Assembly: GCF_963678635.1 (NCBI RefSeq)
Contig: NW_026970602.1
Span: 1-64,000, forward strand
DNA length: 64,000 nucleotides
Source: Symsagittifera roscoffensis
Taxonomy: Eukaryota > Xenacoelomorpha > Acoela > Convolutidae
Reading direction: 5' to 3'
In this document: piece after piece, positions 12,843 through 25,840 of the stretch
Position numbering within the stretch: the first letter of the stretch is position 1
How the letters are laid out: each line of letters opens with the position of its first letter
The notes under the pieces: model-generated
Told to the model about the DNA's origin: nothing
The model's database searches: none
The model's input: only the letters and a program-made list of their open reading frames with translations
Made by a program: the position numbers and the translations under genes

Positions 12843-15059
12843 ATGAAATCGCCTTATGGTATATTCACTATTGAAATTCATCCACCACAATCATCAAACC
12901 AACCATCACATCGATCCCAAACAAACGATATAAATTAGACGTTTCAAAAGCTTTCACAGATTACATATAGAATATACAACATCAAAACTCTCAACGAGCA
13001 AACTCAACTTTTACGAATGATGTGATCTCTATCATATATAATTATGTTTCAATATTAGAAACAAACAAAAAATTTTACGCATCTGGACCACACACGTCCC
13101 AACATGCAATAGTAGGACGCTTCAATTAACCTTTTTATACAATTTTTAGATTCTATTCGTGAAACATACACTGATAATGAAATTTCACAAACAAAAAAAA
13201 CTGATCTACAAAAAATCCTGGCATGGTTACAGATTACTTTCAACATATTCTAGACTTCATTTTGCAAGCAAGAAAAAGTTTCAGACCACAGAATGATGAC
13301 GAAACAATATTAGCCGACAAAACAGATTTTGTGTGAGAGACCGATTGGTCTCATGTTTTATTTTTCAATATCCCAATTGATGTTTCCAGTGCAACAATTG
13401 CAACTATCTCAGTACACAGAGATTAGTTAATAATAATTCCATTAGCAACTGAACCCACACCATTACCTTATAAAACAAAATTTAACGATAGAGCAAGTAT
13501 TAATAGTTTAAATTGGACATTCATAAACACACAAGAAACCCTAAACACAACAAGAAATCTAACACAACAAGATGTTCATCACATTTTGTAACAGACGAAA
13601 AAATTGGAACATTACCCGCAACAACACAACAGTGTATCTCACCTATACATCCGACAATTACAACACCCTACAATATAAATAATAATTCCCAACAAGTTCT
13701 ACAAAGTCCAATATCTCAATCTGTAAGATTTAATGATGCGAAAAAATCTTAAAGAGGCCGCACTGAAAATTATCCATTTTTGCAACAAAACAAAAACAAC
13801 TCAAATAATGGACAATTCGAACAAAAATAACCACACTACTCAAAGATAAAGATTATTTGCATCAAAACCAACAACAGCATCATAAGAATAAACTATATCA
13901 TTTATTATAAAAAAAATATAGTTCAACCAGATAATAATTTTCAACCAGAAATAATTTTAAAAAATAGCAATAAAAAGAAAGCATCACATCCATCATCAAT
14001 TCAAAACTAGATAAAGACTTCCGCAAAATGGCAGACAAACTAAAACCAGCTGAAATCATAACGAATTTTTAAAGAAAGCTGAAAAAATAGAAATAGAATA
14101 CGTTAATAAGATACAAACAAAAACCTCACATATTAACATACAAGACTGCGATATTGATATAGCCGAAAAAAACAGTAGAATCCTGAACATATACGAAATG
14201 AACTATTGCTGCAGAAACTGACATATATAGCTGAATGCAAACAAAAACAATAAGATAAATCAAATTGACCACCAAAATACAAAGAACCAAGCAAATCTTT
14301 CTACCAATACATGAAAAAAGACTAGAGCTTATCAAACAAGAACGTTCAAAGTAATGGCAGTTCAGGAAAAAACTTCCAACCAGCTATTCAAATCACTCTT
14401 GTGGACTATCGCCAGATGGACGAAATTCACAATTTTATTCACAAAACAGATATAGTAGATCAAGTAGGACAATCAGTACAGAAACAATTAGATATAGTAA
14501 AAGAATCAGTACGGAAACAATTAGTCCAGGTCAAACTCTAAAACAAGTAATTACTCAAATTACAAAAAAAAATTTTCATACTAAATCTCTGGACATAGAT
14601 ACTACTCTAAGGATCGATTAAGAAACTCTTCGAACAACAGTAATAGAAATTCGTAAATAATTGTAAAAAAAACTAATCTAACAAAAGACCAAAAAACTAT
14701 TCTAATTACAGACCATATAGTCACATTCATAACTGTAGAATTCATGATAATTCAGGAAATAAGAATAGCTATCAGAACAAATCAAGAAACTGCTCTCAAT
14801 CACCATATCGAAATAACACATAATACCCAAACTATAGAAATAGTACACCTCAACATCATGGAAAATGAACCAAAAACAATCCACAAGCAAAACGACTCTA
14901 GACCCACCAGGAACGGATAATACGGAAACTTCTGAAAAAGTACTAAATCATATACATTGCGAAAGTGCATATGATGAAAGTGAAAACGAAAACAGATTAG
15001 ATACCAACATGTTAAAAATAGAAAATAAATACAAAATTCCAATTGTATCATTTCAATAA
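12843..15059 (+). pseudogene. gag remnant, unit 3
   Basis: The N-terminal block MKSPYGIFTIEIHPPQSS starts at 12843 inside an open stretch running 12687-12938. If the frame is followed upstream of this ATG it is open but unproven as coding. The C-terminal block is open from 14865 to the stop at 15057-15059 and contains DPPGTDNTETSEK and NMLKI. The middle is deleted and frameshifted. Role and identity are as for the other units. Confidence 0.6.
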
Positions 15060-15264
15060 CAAAACAGCAACCCTAACTGTAACACTCACAATTCAAATAA
15101 TTGTCTAGAAAACGTCATAAATTACACCCCCATATAATTGAAAATCCAAGAAACATGAATAATATACATCAAAACACAACAAAAGAATCATCCCCTACAG
15201 AAAAAAGATTGCAAAACCTGACTTCTTTTAGAAAGTCCAAAAAAGGAACTTTCAACCACCAGAT

Positions 15265-15600
15265 ATTGAAATAGATTTTTTGATTAACTCGGGAACAGAA
15301 TCAAATATCATTAATATCCCTATTTTGAATGAAAATCATACACTACATCCAAAACTTCCACTTTCAAAAATCTCAAGTAAACTGGCCACAGCACAGAGCT
15401 CATTTTTACCAAACTATGGTGAGATGCAATTATCTCTCATAGGAAGGCGAACAATGGAACAAAACAAACTTTTGTGATAACGCTTTAAGCAGATATTCCA
15501 TATAAGAGTCATTAAACACAATATAATTGGAATACCATTCATTACAAATTATAACCTCACAATGAAAATTCTAAATAGCCTATTACAAAGTAAAGATTAG
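15265..15600 (+). pseudogene. Retropepsin remnant, unit 3 (catalytic Asp replaced by Asn)
   Basis: The active-site loop INSGTESNIINI is present with AAC (Asn) at 15286-15288. The flap-side block LPNYGEMQLSL follows. The open stretch ends at 15477, after which HNIIGIPFI-type sequence continues in another frame. The Asn codon differs from units 1 and 2 (AAC against AAT), but the amino-acid change is the same. Confidence 0.7.
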
Positions 15601-16269
15601 AGATGAGATACACAAGAACAAATGATAACTTTCTAACTATTTTTCGAAAATTATAAAATTAAACTCAATCTTGTCTAGTTTTTACCCTATCTGAAATCAA
15701 CAGCAAAAAATTAGAACCCGCTAACTGGACGCGCAAAAGATTTTTCTATCAACCAAGTCCATCAGTTCAATACTGATCATAAAACAACAACTATACATGT
15801 CTGACCTCGAATTTAGACAATTTCACAAACTTTTTCAGAAAAAACTTCAGCTATAAAAAAAGCAAAAACTTAAATACAGACACAATACCGCTACATGTAT
15901 AAAGAAACGCCATGCATATACAACAAAAGTACTTCATGTATATGCAACTAATCACCATAGAAAATCACACTTACTTTGGGATTGCTAGGATATTGCCAAA
16001 GAAATGCATCATCACATCCTATAAAAGAAAAAGCTTATGGAGTAAATAAAATTTTCAAATAATTAGATATTTGTCAATCAAGAATTCTGGAAGCAGAAAT
16101 ATCTAAAAACAACATCTCAAACGATTCAAAACGAAACACAGATTATTTTAGGAAGCGTTCAAAGTATACCCGTGAACAACAACTATTTCTCACAAGGTTT
16201 AGTTTTCAATATTCTCAAATTACTCAGGAAGACTTTGAACAAGGAGCAAATTTACTTTAAACTAATCCA

Positions 16270-16990
16270 AGCTTACTGCAACATCGAATATTGATTTAGG
16301 AAAAATACAATCACCATTACGCCTTCAACTCATACCCGACGCAGATTTCAAGAAACAACGCGCAAGCAAAGTAACATAATTTTTAAAATACAAAGATAAG
16401 TGACTTCTAATCATTCTTGCACCATACGAAATTATTCACCAGTCAATTAAGAACAACACCAAAAGGAAATAACTGTATCAACCCAGTAAATAAATTCGCA
16501 AAAGGCAAATCTAAATAAAATAATTCTAAGCGCCCAATATTTAAACTTCTTAATTAACAAACCAAACTGCATTTGGCCCATAGAACCAATACAAGTTTTA
16601 CTCGAAGAAACAATCGGCCAACACTATACCACCCCAAACAGCAGACATGAATAGTGCATATAATCAAAAGCCGCTAGATGAACTATCACGCCGCTTGACA
16701 CAACTCGTTATTGGAAAACAACAAAACGAAATTAATAGGTTGTTCCATGGCATATTCATAGGACCATCAATTTTGTATGCCTTTATGAGTAAAAATTTCA
16801 GACCATTTATTCTAAATTAGTATTTTATGACAAATTTAGACGATGTCTTCATACAATCACAAACAAAACAAGAAACGTTCGAACTCTTCGAAAAAAATCA
16901 TCAGATTCTATTAAAATGAAATATGGCTGCAGCTCCCGGCAAATCACATTTTTTTCTCACTCGTGTAAAGTTTCTTGGACATATTTGCCA
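16270..16990 (+). pseudogene. Reverse transcriptase fragment, unit 3
   Basis: Broken RT with the catalytic box N-L-D-D-V at 16833-16847. A post-palm block resembling SHFFLTRVKFLGHI near 16945-16990 is the RT segment that normally follows the ggctgcagctcc block in the other units. The sequence then breaks off into the leader of unit 4. Confidence 0.7.
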
Positions 16991-17729
16991 TCCAATAATA
17001 GTAAACTCATGAAATTTTTGAAATTTTAAACTTTCAGAACAAGTTTGACAACCTATGCCCCAAAATTAGGATAACCTCACAAAATTGTAAGAGTTAACAG
17101 TTTAGGAAAAAAAAACCTAACAATTGGATTGTGCATCTAAGCAAATAACACTTATATTTTAAGATAACTTCAGAAAAAAATTTAAACAAAAAAATTCAAT
17201 AAATGTTTGATTAAAGAAGAAACATACGATCTTGTAATGACACCGCACAAACAAAAGACAGAAAAGTAACCGAAGTAACTTTCGGAATTTGGTTCAACTA
17301 CAAGGTAAGAACTCCAAAACCTTCGAGATCTAATCCACGACAAAAATAGATCAATAGACAATCAAGGCTATTTTTCCGAATCAGAAGCCACAACACCATC
17401 ATCCAAATCATGCAAGCGCAGAATTAAAAACTAATAAATCCGCAAACCAGTAAGACTAAAGGATTAGAATCAACCAATACGTTATATTGAAAACTATACC
17501 TTAACTCTAATTCAACACCAAAAAGGATCTAATACGACAATAACTTTGACTATAAAACTATCCTTATTTCCTCATTGGTTAAAAAGCGAACTATCAGGAG
17601 GAGAAGTACATTTTTTCACAATCTAATCGTAATTTTTTCCAAAAAAGAAATAGCGCAGGTTGACAAAAATTCCCTGAAGTAAAAATCAAAATACGAATAT
17701 TTCATTACAATCTACCAGGCATAAGTAAT

Positions 17730-20103
17730 ATGAAATCGCCTTATGGTATATTCACTATTGAAACTCATCCACCACAATCATCAAACCAACCATCACATCG
17801 ATCCCAAACAAACGATAAAAATTTAGACGTTTCAAAAGCTTTCACAGAATACATAAAGAATATACAACATCAAAACTCTCAACGAGCAAACTCAACTTTT
17901 TTGAATGATGTGATCTCTATCATATATAAATATGTTTCAAGATTAGAAACAAACGAGAAATTTTACGCATCTCCACCACACACGTCCCAACATGCAATAG
18001 TAAGACGCTAAATTAACCTTTTTATAAGATTTTTAGATTCTATTCGTGAAACATTCACTGAAAATGAAATTTCACAAATAAAAAAGTTGACCTACAAAAA
18101 AGCCTGGCATGGTTCTTTATAGATTACTTCCAACATATTCTAGACTTCATTTTGCAAGCAAGAAAAAGTTACAGACCACAGAATGATGACGAAACAATAT
18201 TAGCCGACAAAACAGATTTTGTGTGAGAGACCGATTGGTCTCATGTTTTATTTTTCAATATCCCAATTGATATTTCCAGTGCAACAATTGAAAGTTCATA
18301 AATTTACAAGAAACCCTAAACACAACACGAAATCGAACACAACAAAATGTCCATCACTTTTTGCACCAGAGGAAAAAGTGGGAACCTTATCCACAACAAC
18401 ATAACAGTGTATCTCACCTATACATCCGACAATTACAACACCATACAATATAAATAATAATTCCATTTCCCCATATGACATTACAATCAATAGTCAAACC
18501 ATCAGTCGTTCCAAATTACTCGCATACGGAATATCAAACATAAAGACCAATAACCAGGACACGCCCACCTATTAAATCAAAATACACAGGTCCAAATGAC
18601 TTTGCAAACCATAATTTTGGTTTTTTCGTTAATAGAAATTTTATTAATCCGGTAGCACTAGCACGACCACTTTATACAACACAAAATCAATCTGAAGAAC
18701 GTAATTATTATTTTCAACAAGTACTAAAAAATCCAATATCTCAATCTGTAAATTTTAACGATGCAAAAAAATGTTATAGAGGCCGCACTGAAAATTATCC
18801 ATTTTTGCAACAAAACAAAAACAACTCAAATAATGGACAATTCGAACAAAAATAACCACACTACTCAAAGACGAAGATTTTTTTTCATCAAAACCAACAA
18901 CAGCATCATAAGAATAAACTATATCGTTTATTATATAAATATAGTTCAACCAGATAATAACTTTCAACCAGAATTAATTTCAAAAAATAGCGAAAAAAAG
19001 AAAGCATCACATTCATCATCAATTCGAAACTAGATAAGGACTTCCGCAAAATGGTAGACAAACTAAAACCAGCTGAAGTCGTAACAATTTTTTTTAAAAA
19101 GCTGAAAAACTAGAAATAGAATACGTAAATAAAATACAAACAAAAACCTCACATATTAACATACAATACTCCGATATTGATTTAGCCGAAAAAAAACACT
19201 AGAATCCTGAACATATACGAATTGAACTACTTCTGCAGAAACTGACATATATTGCTGAATGCAAACAAAAACAATACGATAAACCAAATTGACCACCAAA
19301 ATACAAAGAATCAAGCAAATCCTTCTACCAATACATGAAAAAAGACTAGAGCTTATCAAACAAGAACGTTCAAAGTAATGGCAGTTCATGAAAACACTTC
19401 CAACTAGCTATAGTAATAGCAGACCACAATTTGAAATCACTCTTGTGGACTATCGCCAGATGGACGAAATTCACAATATTATTCACAATCAGATATAGTA
19501 GATCAAGTAGGACAATCAGTACGGAAACAATTAGATATAGTAAAAGAATCAGTACGGAAACAATAAGTCCAGGTCAAACTCTAAAACAAGTAATTACTCA
19601 AATTACAAAAAAAAATTTTCATACTAAATCTCTGGACATAGATACTACTCTAAGGATCGATTAAGAAACTCTTAGAACAACAGTAATAGAAATTCGTAAA
19701 TAATTGTAAAAAAAACTAATCTAACAAAAGACCAAAAAACTATTCTAATTACAGACCATATAGTCACAATCATAACTGTAGAGTTCATGATAATTCAGGA
19801 AATAAGAATAGCTATCAGAACAAATCAAGAAACTGCTCTCAATCACCATATCGAAATAACCCACAATACCCAAACTATAGAAATAGTACACCTCAACATC
19901 ATGGACAAATGAACCAAAAACAATCCACAAGGAAAACGACTCCAGACCCACCAAGAACGGATAATACGGAAACTTCTGAAAAACTACTAAATCATACACC
20001 TTGCGAAAGTGCATATGATGAAAGTGAAAACGAAAACAGATTAGATACCAACATGTTAAAAATAGAACATAAATACGAAATTCCAATTGTATCGTTTCAA
20101 TAA
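17730..20103 (+). pseudogene. gag remnant, unit 4 (best preserved)
   Basis: Open from 17730 to 18011 (93 codons), covering MKSPYGIFTIETHPPQSS, then DVSKAFTEYIKNIQHQNSQRA and an FLNDVISIIYKYVSRLETNE helix-rich block. A shifted frame carries an LCERPIGLMFYFSI block near 18220. The middle (18761-19033) is an Asn/Lys-rich stretch, the basic RS-rich block lies near 19440-19660, and the C-terminal block is open at 19909-20103, ending VSFQ-TAA. The Gag identification is by position and composition. Stops and frameshifts prevent expression. Confidence 0.6.
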
Positions 20104-20311
20104 CAAAACAGCATCCCTAACTCTAACATTCACAATTCAAATAATTGTCAAGAAAACGTCATATATTGCACCCCCACATAATTAAAAAACAAACAAAAAT
20201 AAATAATATACATCAAAACACAACAATAAAATCATCCCCTACAGAAAAAAGTTTGGAAAACCTCACTTCTTTTAGAAAGTCCAAAGTAGGAACTTTCAAC
20301 CACCAGATATT

Positions 20312-20643
20312 GAAATAGACTTTTTGATAAACCGGGAACAGAATCAAATATCATTATTATCCCTACTTTGAATAAAAATCATGCACTACATCCAAAACTT
20401 CCACCTTCAAAAATCTCAAGTAAACTGGCCACAGCACAGAGCTCAACTTTAACAAACTATGGTGAGATGCAATTATCTCTTACACCAAGGCGAACAATGG
20501 AACAAAATAAATTTTTGTTAAAACGCTTTAAGCAGATATTACATATAAGAGTTATTAAACACAATATAATTGGAATACCATTCATAACAAATTATAACCC
20601 CACAATGAAAATTCTAAATAGCCTATTACAAAGTAAAGATTAG
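20312..20643 (+). pseudogene. Retropepsin remnant, unit 4 (Asn for Asp plus a deletion)
   Basis: The active-site codon reads AAC (Asn) at 20330-20332 and is followed by a one-base deletion (aac-cgg-gaa in place of aac-tcg-gga). The downstream part is open at 20368-20643, with NYGEMQLSLTPRR and HNIIGIPFITNYNP blocks, making it the longest C-terminal protease stretch in the array. Confidence 0.7.
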
Positions 20644-21319
20644 AGATGAGATACACAAGAACAAATGATAACTTTCTAACTTTTTTTTCGAAAATTATAA
20701 AATTAAACTCAATCTTGTCTAATTTCTACCCTATCTGAAATCAACAGCTAAAACATTAGAAACCGCTAACTGGACGCGCAAAAGAGTTTTCCATCAACCA
20801 AGTCCATCAATATATTACTGATCATAACACAACAACTATACATGTCTGACCCCGAATTCAGACAATTTCACAAACTTTTTGAGTAAAAACTTCATCTATA
20901 AAATACGCAAAAACTTAAATAAAGACACAATACCACTACATGTATAAAGAAACACCATTTTTATACAACAAAAGTACTACATGTATATGCAACTATTAGA
21001 AATGCATCATCACATCCTACACAAGAAAAAGCATACTGAATAAATAATATTTTCAAATAATTAGATATTTGTCAATCAACAATTCTGAAAGCAGAAATAT
21101 CTAAAAACAACATCACAAACGATTCAAAACGAAACACAGATTATTTTAGAAAGACTATATATTTTAAACCCAAGTTTAAACGTTCAAAATATACCCTTGA
21201 ACAACAATTATTTTTCACAATGTTTAGTTTTCAACATTCTCAAATTACTCAAGAAGACTTTGAACAATGAGCAAATTTACTTTTAAAATAATCCAAGGTT
21301 TCTGCAACAACGAAATTTG

Positions 21320-21990
21320 ATTTAGGAAAAAAACATTCGCTATTACGCCTTCAACTCATACCCGACGCAGATTTCAAAAAACAACGCGCAAGCAAAGTAC
21401 CAGAACTTTTAAAGATAAAGTAAAGAGAATTTTATCATTCTTGCACAATACGAAAACATTCACCAGTCAATTAAGAACAACAACCAAAAGGAAACATCTG
21501 TATCAACCCAGTAAATAAATTCGCAAAAGGCGAATCTCTAAAAATTAGTTCTAAGCGCCCAATATTTAAACTCCTTAATTGACGAACCAAACTACATTTG
21601 GCCCATAGAACCCATACAAGTATTACTCGTAGAAACAAACGGCCAACACTATACCACAGCAAACAGCAGACATCAATAATGCTTATAATCAAAAACCACT
21701 AGATGAACTATCACGCCGCTTGACACAACTCGTTATTGGAAAACAACAAAACGAAATTAATAGTTTGTTCTACGGCATATTCATAGGACCATCCGCCTTT
21801 TCTGCCTTTATGAGTAAAAATTTCAGACCACTTATTCTAAGTTAGCATTTTATGACCAATTTAGACGATGTCTTCATACAATCACGAACAAAGCAAGAAG
21901 TGTTCGAAATCTTCGAAAAAAATCATTAAATTCTATTAAAATGAAATATGGCTGCAGCTCACGACAAATCACATTTTTTCTCACTCGTGT
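21320..21990 (+). pseudogene. Reverse transcriptase fragment, unit 4
   Basis: Same block order as in the other units, with T-N-L-D-D-V-F near 21855-21875. A short SHFF-like block follows at about 21968. The RT thumb and connection are missing, and the sequence jumps to RNase H-like codons near 22015. Confidence 0.65.
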
Positions 21991-21999
21991 AAAATTTCT

Positions 22000-22620
22000 T
22001 CACAAAAGTATCTTTACACAATCAGAATTAAGACTCTCAAAGCTCATGAGAGAGTGAGCATTAACAGAATTTGATTTTTAAACTCTAGGATCAAAACATT
22101 CAACAGTTTTGTTTATAGACCAAAAACCCATTATATTTGTCTTTACACGAAAACCTAATCCTTACCTTAAAGTATATAGGTTTCAATTAATTCTATTAAA
22201 ATTCTCAAACCTTCTTATAGTTTGGGCTGCAGGTAAAAATTTTACTCTATCCAACACACCTAGTCAAAATACACCAGCAGAAATATTCACACGAAAACCA
22301 AGAAATGAAAATACTAATAAGTGTAATAATTCACGCTTTACACCAGCATCAAATCCTAAAATTGGACCATTTGTATTAATTCCAATTTTTACAGTACAAA
22401 AAAGAATCTCAAATAAGCTACAACCTAGTCGTAAAGGACCATAGCAAAATATAAAAAAACCCACAGAAGTCACTTATGAAATAATTGACTCTAAAGAAGA
22501 ATTAACACTACATAGAAACAATTTTTTGCCGTATTATCAGAAAGAGTACGTCTTCGAGAACTAACACAAATATAATGCTTTACAGGATAACACATTGTTG
22601 AAACAACTACAGACTCGCAT
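22000..22620 (+). pseudogene. RNase H fragment joined to integrase C-terminal tail
   Basis: From about 22015 a broken frame reads an SELRLS-like block and then, open at 22109-22443, FIDQKPIIFVFTRKPNPY and YRFQLILLKFSNLLIVWAAGKN. These correspond to the end of a Gypsy RNase H; the usual TDHKP is IDQKP here. Without a stop the frame passes into NSRFTPASNPKIGPFVLIP and KLQPSRKGP, a GPF-type integrase C-terminal motif, and a shifted frame continues with RNNFLPYYQKEY near 22520. The whole zinc finger and DDE core of integrase are absent, so an internal deletion has fused the two ends. Confidence 0.65.
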
Positions 22621-23828
22621 GATCCAATACCATCTGAAAGTTCAATTAAATTACCAAATTTATCCCATATTATTCCACAAAAGATAACACAAACAACTCC
22701 GAAGTAAATCATTAAAAAGCGAAGATTTAACCAAAAATTACAGAAAACTTCTGAACACATGAACTAAAAGAAAAACCAGAACAACGGCAATCATCTTATC
22801 TCAGAAGTCAACCAAGAAAAGATTACAAAGTCTTTATCCCTCAACCTAAATTATTAAAGGAAGTAGAATTCCAGCAACCCTCTGACTAATGACACTTTCA
22901 CCGACATTATCAAAAGAAACTCTCATAATTTAGATCTAGAAAAAATTATGACATTTTTTAACACCTGTACCTCATTTTCTAAATATTTTTTCTCACATCT
23001 AATTATTTCAAAATAATTCAACCAAAATACTGGATAATAACTCACTCTTTATTGAAACACCACCGATATTATTAGCCGATACAAATCCAACTTGAACTGG
23101 ATCTCTAACTCCTAATCTAAAACCTCCAACTTAAAAATAAGCAATATTCCTATATTTGACAATTTAAATAAATATAATTCAAAAGATGCAATTCCCTTCT
23201 ATCAATTAAATCAAGAAAAAACAAAATTGTCTCAAAATAAACGAAAAAAATAAACAATTTTTTTTAAGTTAGCCTAAAGATAGATTTCAAAATGATCACT
23301 AAACCTAAAGCTATTCTACGTCCAAAAAAAACCGCGGTCATCAGACAAATAAAAACAAGAACCATCAACTCAATAACTACGATTTCTTCATCAGAAATTC
23401 TTCATACCCAACCTACTTGTCAAATGAATCAAAAAACAATTCGGCCCCACTTGATATAATCTCAAGAAAGAAAAAAATTTGACCAGGCAAATCATTTTTC
23501 ACTTCCAACTGAGTTCTAAAAGTTTTGAAAAACACTTATTCAAAAATTTCAATCAACTTTTTCTACATTTTTCACACTTATTATTTTTTCATATCTGATA
23601 TTCTAAAATTCATAACCATAATTTTCCTAATTTTTAAAATACAATTCATAATATTTTTTCCCTCTTTCAAACTTACGTTTCTTTTTCTCAAACTATTGAC
23701 CAACTAATCAGGTAAGATATTAAATAATTTCTCTTAAGAACACGAAGCTTCCTAAACTTAAAAAAAATTGTAATTCTCCTGGTAACTTTTCTAACTTTAA
23801 TCGCTTCCCTCATACTGACTCTTTATAA
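22621..23828 (+). other. Decayed AT-rich stretch after the pol remnant
   Basis: No frame longer than about 60 codons. The open stretch at 23525-23707 is Phe/Ile-rich and very hydrophobic, but it is also simply AT-rich, so I do not call it a gene. The position between the integrase tail and the env-position frame suggests retroelement DNA that has lost its reading frame. Confidence 0.4.
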
Positions 23829-25840
23829 GTGTATAAAGAAAGCAAAAATCTTTTTGTCGTAGAAAATGTTCCTATAATCATTATTGTTGTATACTTTTAT
23901 GAGGACCATAAACTTAAACATTACATCAAAAAAAACTATCCCCAATCAATACCTACATGTAGTCAAACAATTCAACTCCGACCATCTAATCGGATATCTT
24001 TTGTAGAAAAACTTTATTCATCTGAAGAAAGACACGCATCACTGTCAGAAACACTAACACTCGCCCATCGTTACGTACACCTAAGCGAACCGTTTTACGA
24101 ACAAACATATAATATCTACCCCTCAAAACAACAAAACCTCAATAGGACAAGACACTCAAGCCAAAACCAAAATCCAACAACTATAAATGGAGGACAAAAA
24201 ATTAATTCAGACGCAATGGAACCCTGATAACAGCAAGAGTTCAATTACTTACACCCTCATCCCCAACATAAACCCACCTAGATCTTTCTTGTAGTAAATT
24301 TCGAATTACTCCTCCACCACTAGATTTGATATCACAACAGATTGCACCAATTTTTCTAATAGATTATTTAGGTTCAACACCTACTTTCCAAAAAATTTTG
24401 TTAAAAAAAATTCCCTTATTCCCCCAACTTCATCCCAACAACTACCTCATTGGATGCCCTAAACATTTTCTCAAGGTAAACTGAACCTTGTCAAAGAATG
24501 AAAAGAAGTTTCCCCAGGCACAACCTTGCCATTACCAGAAACACTATCGCTTCCATTCACACCTTCAAAAACAGTATTAAAACAATCAACTACAATTCCC
24601 ATTAACTATCCAAATCAGTTAAACGACAGATATTGCGAACTAGAAAGCGCTAGTAAACCCTTACGACTAGGTTGAAACTCAATCGTAGCGCCCCCTCCAT
24701 TTCTTAGACAATTCTTCGATAGTAGTAGCCTCGATAAATGGGGATTAAATATACTACAATATAGACACGATATCCACAAAGAATATAGCATTCAAAAACA
24801 TAACATACAAATACTTTCACAACAAAGTTCAGCTTGCAAATTTGAAAAAAACTGTATAACCAAACAATTTAGTACAACGCTCAATGCCACTGTCAAAGCC
24901 GGAAATCAGAGACCAATCACTATTCCTCCATGTATATTTCAGCTATTCTATCAATAAATTCCGTTTCCTTTTTAGTACACCACCATGAACCAACAAACCA
25001 TAAGATTCCTTCACCTCCTTTCCTTGTCACCCACTATGATTGTGAAGATCACCAATAAAAAAATTACACAAAATTAACCAGGTCACACAATTTGAATCTG
25101 AGCCACAAGAAATTGAGTCAACAAATTTAGTCTTAAAACTATACTCAAATGCCCGCTCTACAACTCTAACAGATTACACACATTGACAGTCTTTTAAGTT
25201 CTCAGGAACGTTCTCTGAATAGAAAGTACATTGTTCCCAAAATTCCAAAGGAAACAAAACAGACTCGACCAAGAATCATTCTATCAAAGTAAAATAAAAT
25301 TATTAATGCATCTTGACCCTGAAGACAGCAAAAATGAAATAAAATGTCTAAATTTAGTCACTAATAAAAATAACGATAGAAAGTTATTTAATTTTTACGT
25401 TTTCCCAGACCCCTCACAACGAGCTCAATTTGATCAACACCAAAGTCACATTCAACTAGATTAAAACTCTCTTATCAAGATAAACATGGATCCTAAACTT
25501 ATGATGTCCACGATAAAAAACGAATACTTCATATTGGAATGAAAAATATACTTCGAATTGCAAGTTTTTTTGCAGGATATTTTGGACTTTTTTCCACTTT
25601 CATTAACAAAATTCTTCTCGACGCTGAAATTAGCGAGTATAAAAAAACTATCGTCAAAACCAGATGCTAATGACACTCTACAAGACAATACAAATGCTAC
25701 ACCTATCGCATCACCATACTTAAAAAGTTTACAGAATCATCACACTCTACAAATATTACCACAAAATTTTAGAAATGCAATTTCGGCAGCAGAACAAATG
25801 TTACACAATAACAACCCACAAAATATCAATGACACATAAG
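23829..25840 (+). pseudogene. Broken third ORF in the env position
   Basis: A run of + strand open pieces with protein-like composition: 23829-24227 (132 codons, with a hydrophobic VENVPIIIIVVYFY near the start), a piece around 24320-24460, 24676-24957 (93 codons, no ATG), 25231-25464 and 25558-25839. Features fitting a glycoprotein ectodomain are several Cys, possible N-glycosylation sites (NFS, NAT) and a late hydrophobic block near 25560-25610. The position 3' of pol is that of env in Gypsy elements. I do not recognise a specific env family, and it could be another accessory ORF. It is broken by many stops. Confidence 0.3.

Larger units (their letters stand above)
11744..17042 (+). repeat. 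Tandem unit 3 of a decayed Gypsy-type 5' half
   Basis: Third unit, starting with the same tttccaaccc marker. It belongs with unit 4 rather than with units 1 and 2: both carry the extra ISTETIRYSK-type insertion in the gag basic region and share many substitutions downstream of about 13 kb. Part of the gag middle (after 13680) is deleted relative to unit 4. RT extends a little further than in units 1 and 2, reading an SHFFLTRVKFLGHI-like block near 16950 before the join to unit 4 at about 17043. Confidence 0.75.
17043..21990 (+). repeat. Tandem unit 4 of a decayed Gypsy-type 5' half
   Basis: Fourth unit, lacking the first 360 or so bases of the others: it starts at the acaacctatgccccaaaat block, which lies near 12100 in unit 3. 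About 50 bases of the leader near 17275 are also missing. It has the best-preserved gag N-terminus and a long protease open stretch. It is the only unit followed by RNase H and integrase remnants, so it is the original 3' member of the array. Confidence 0.75.
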
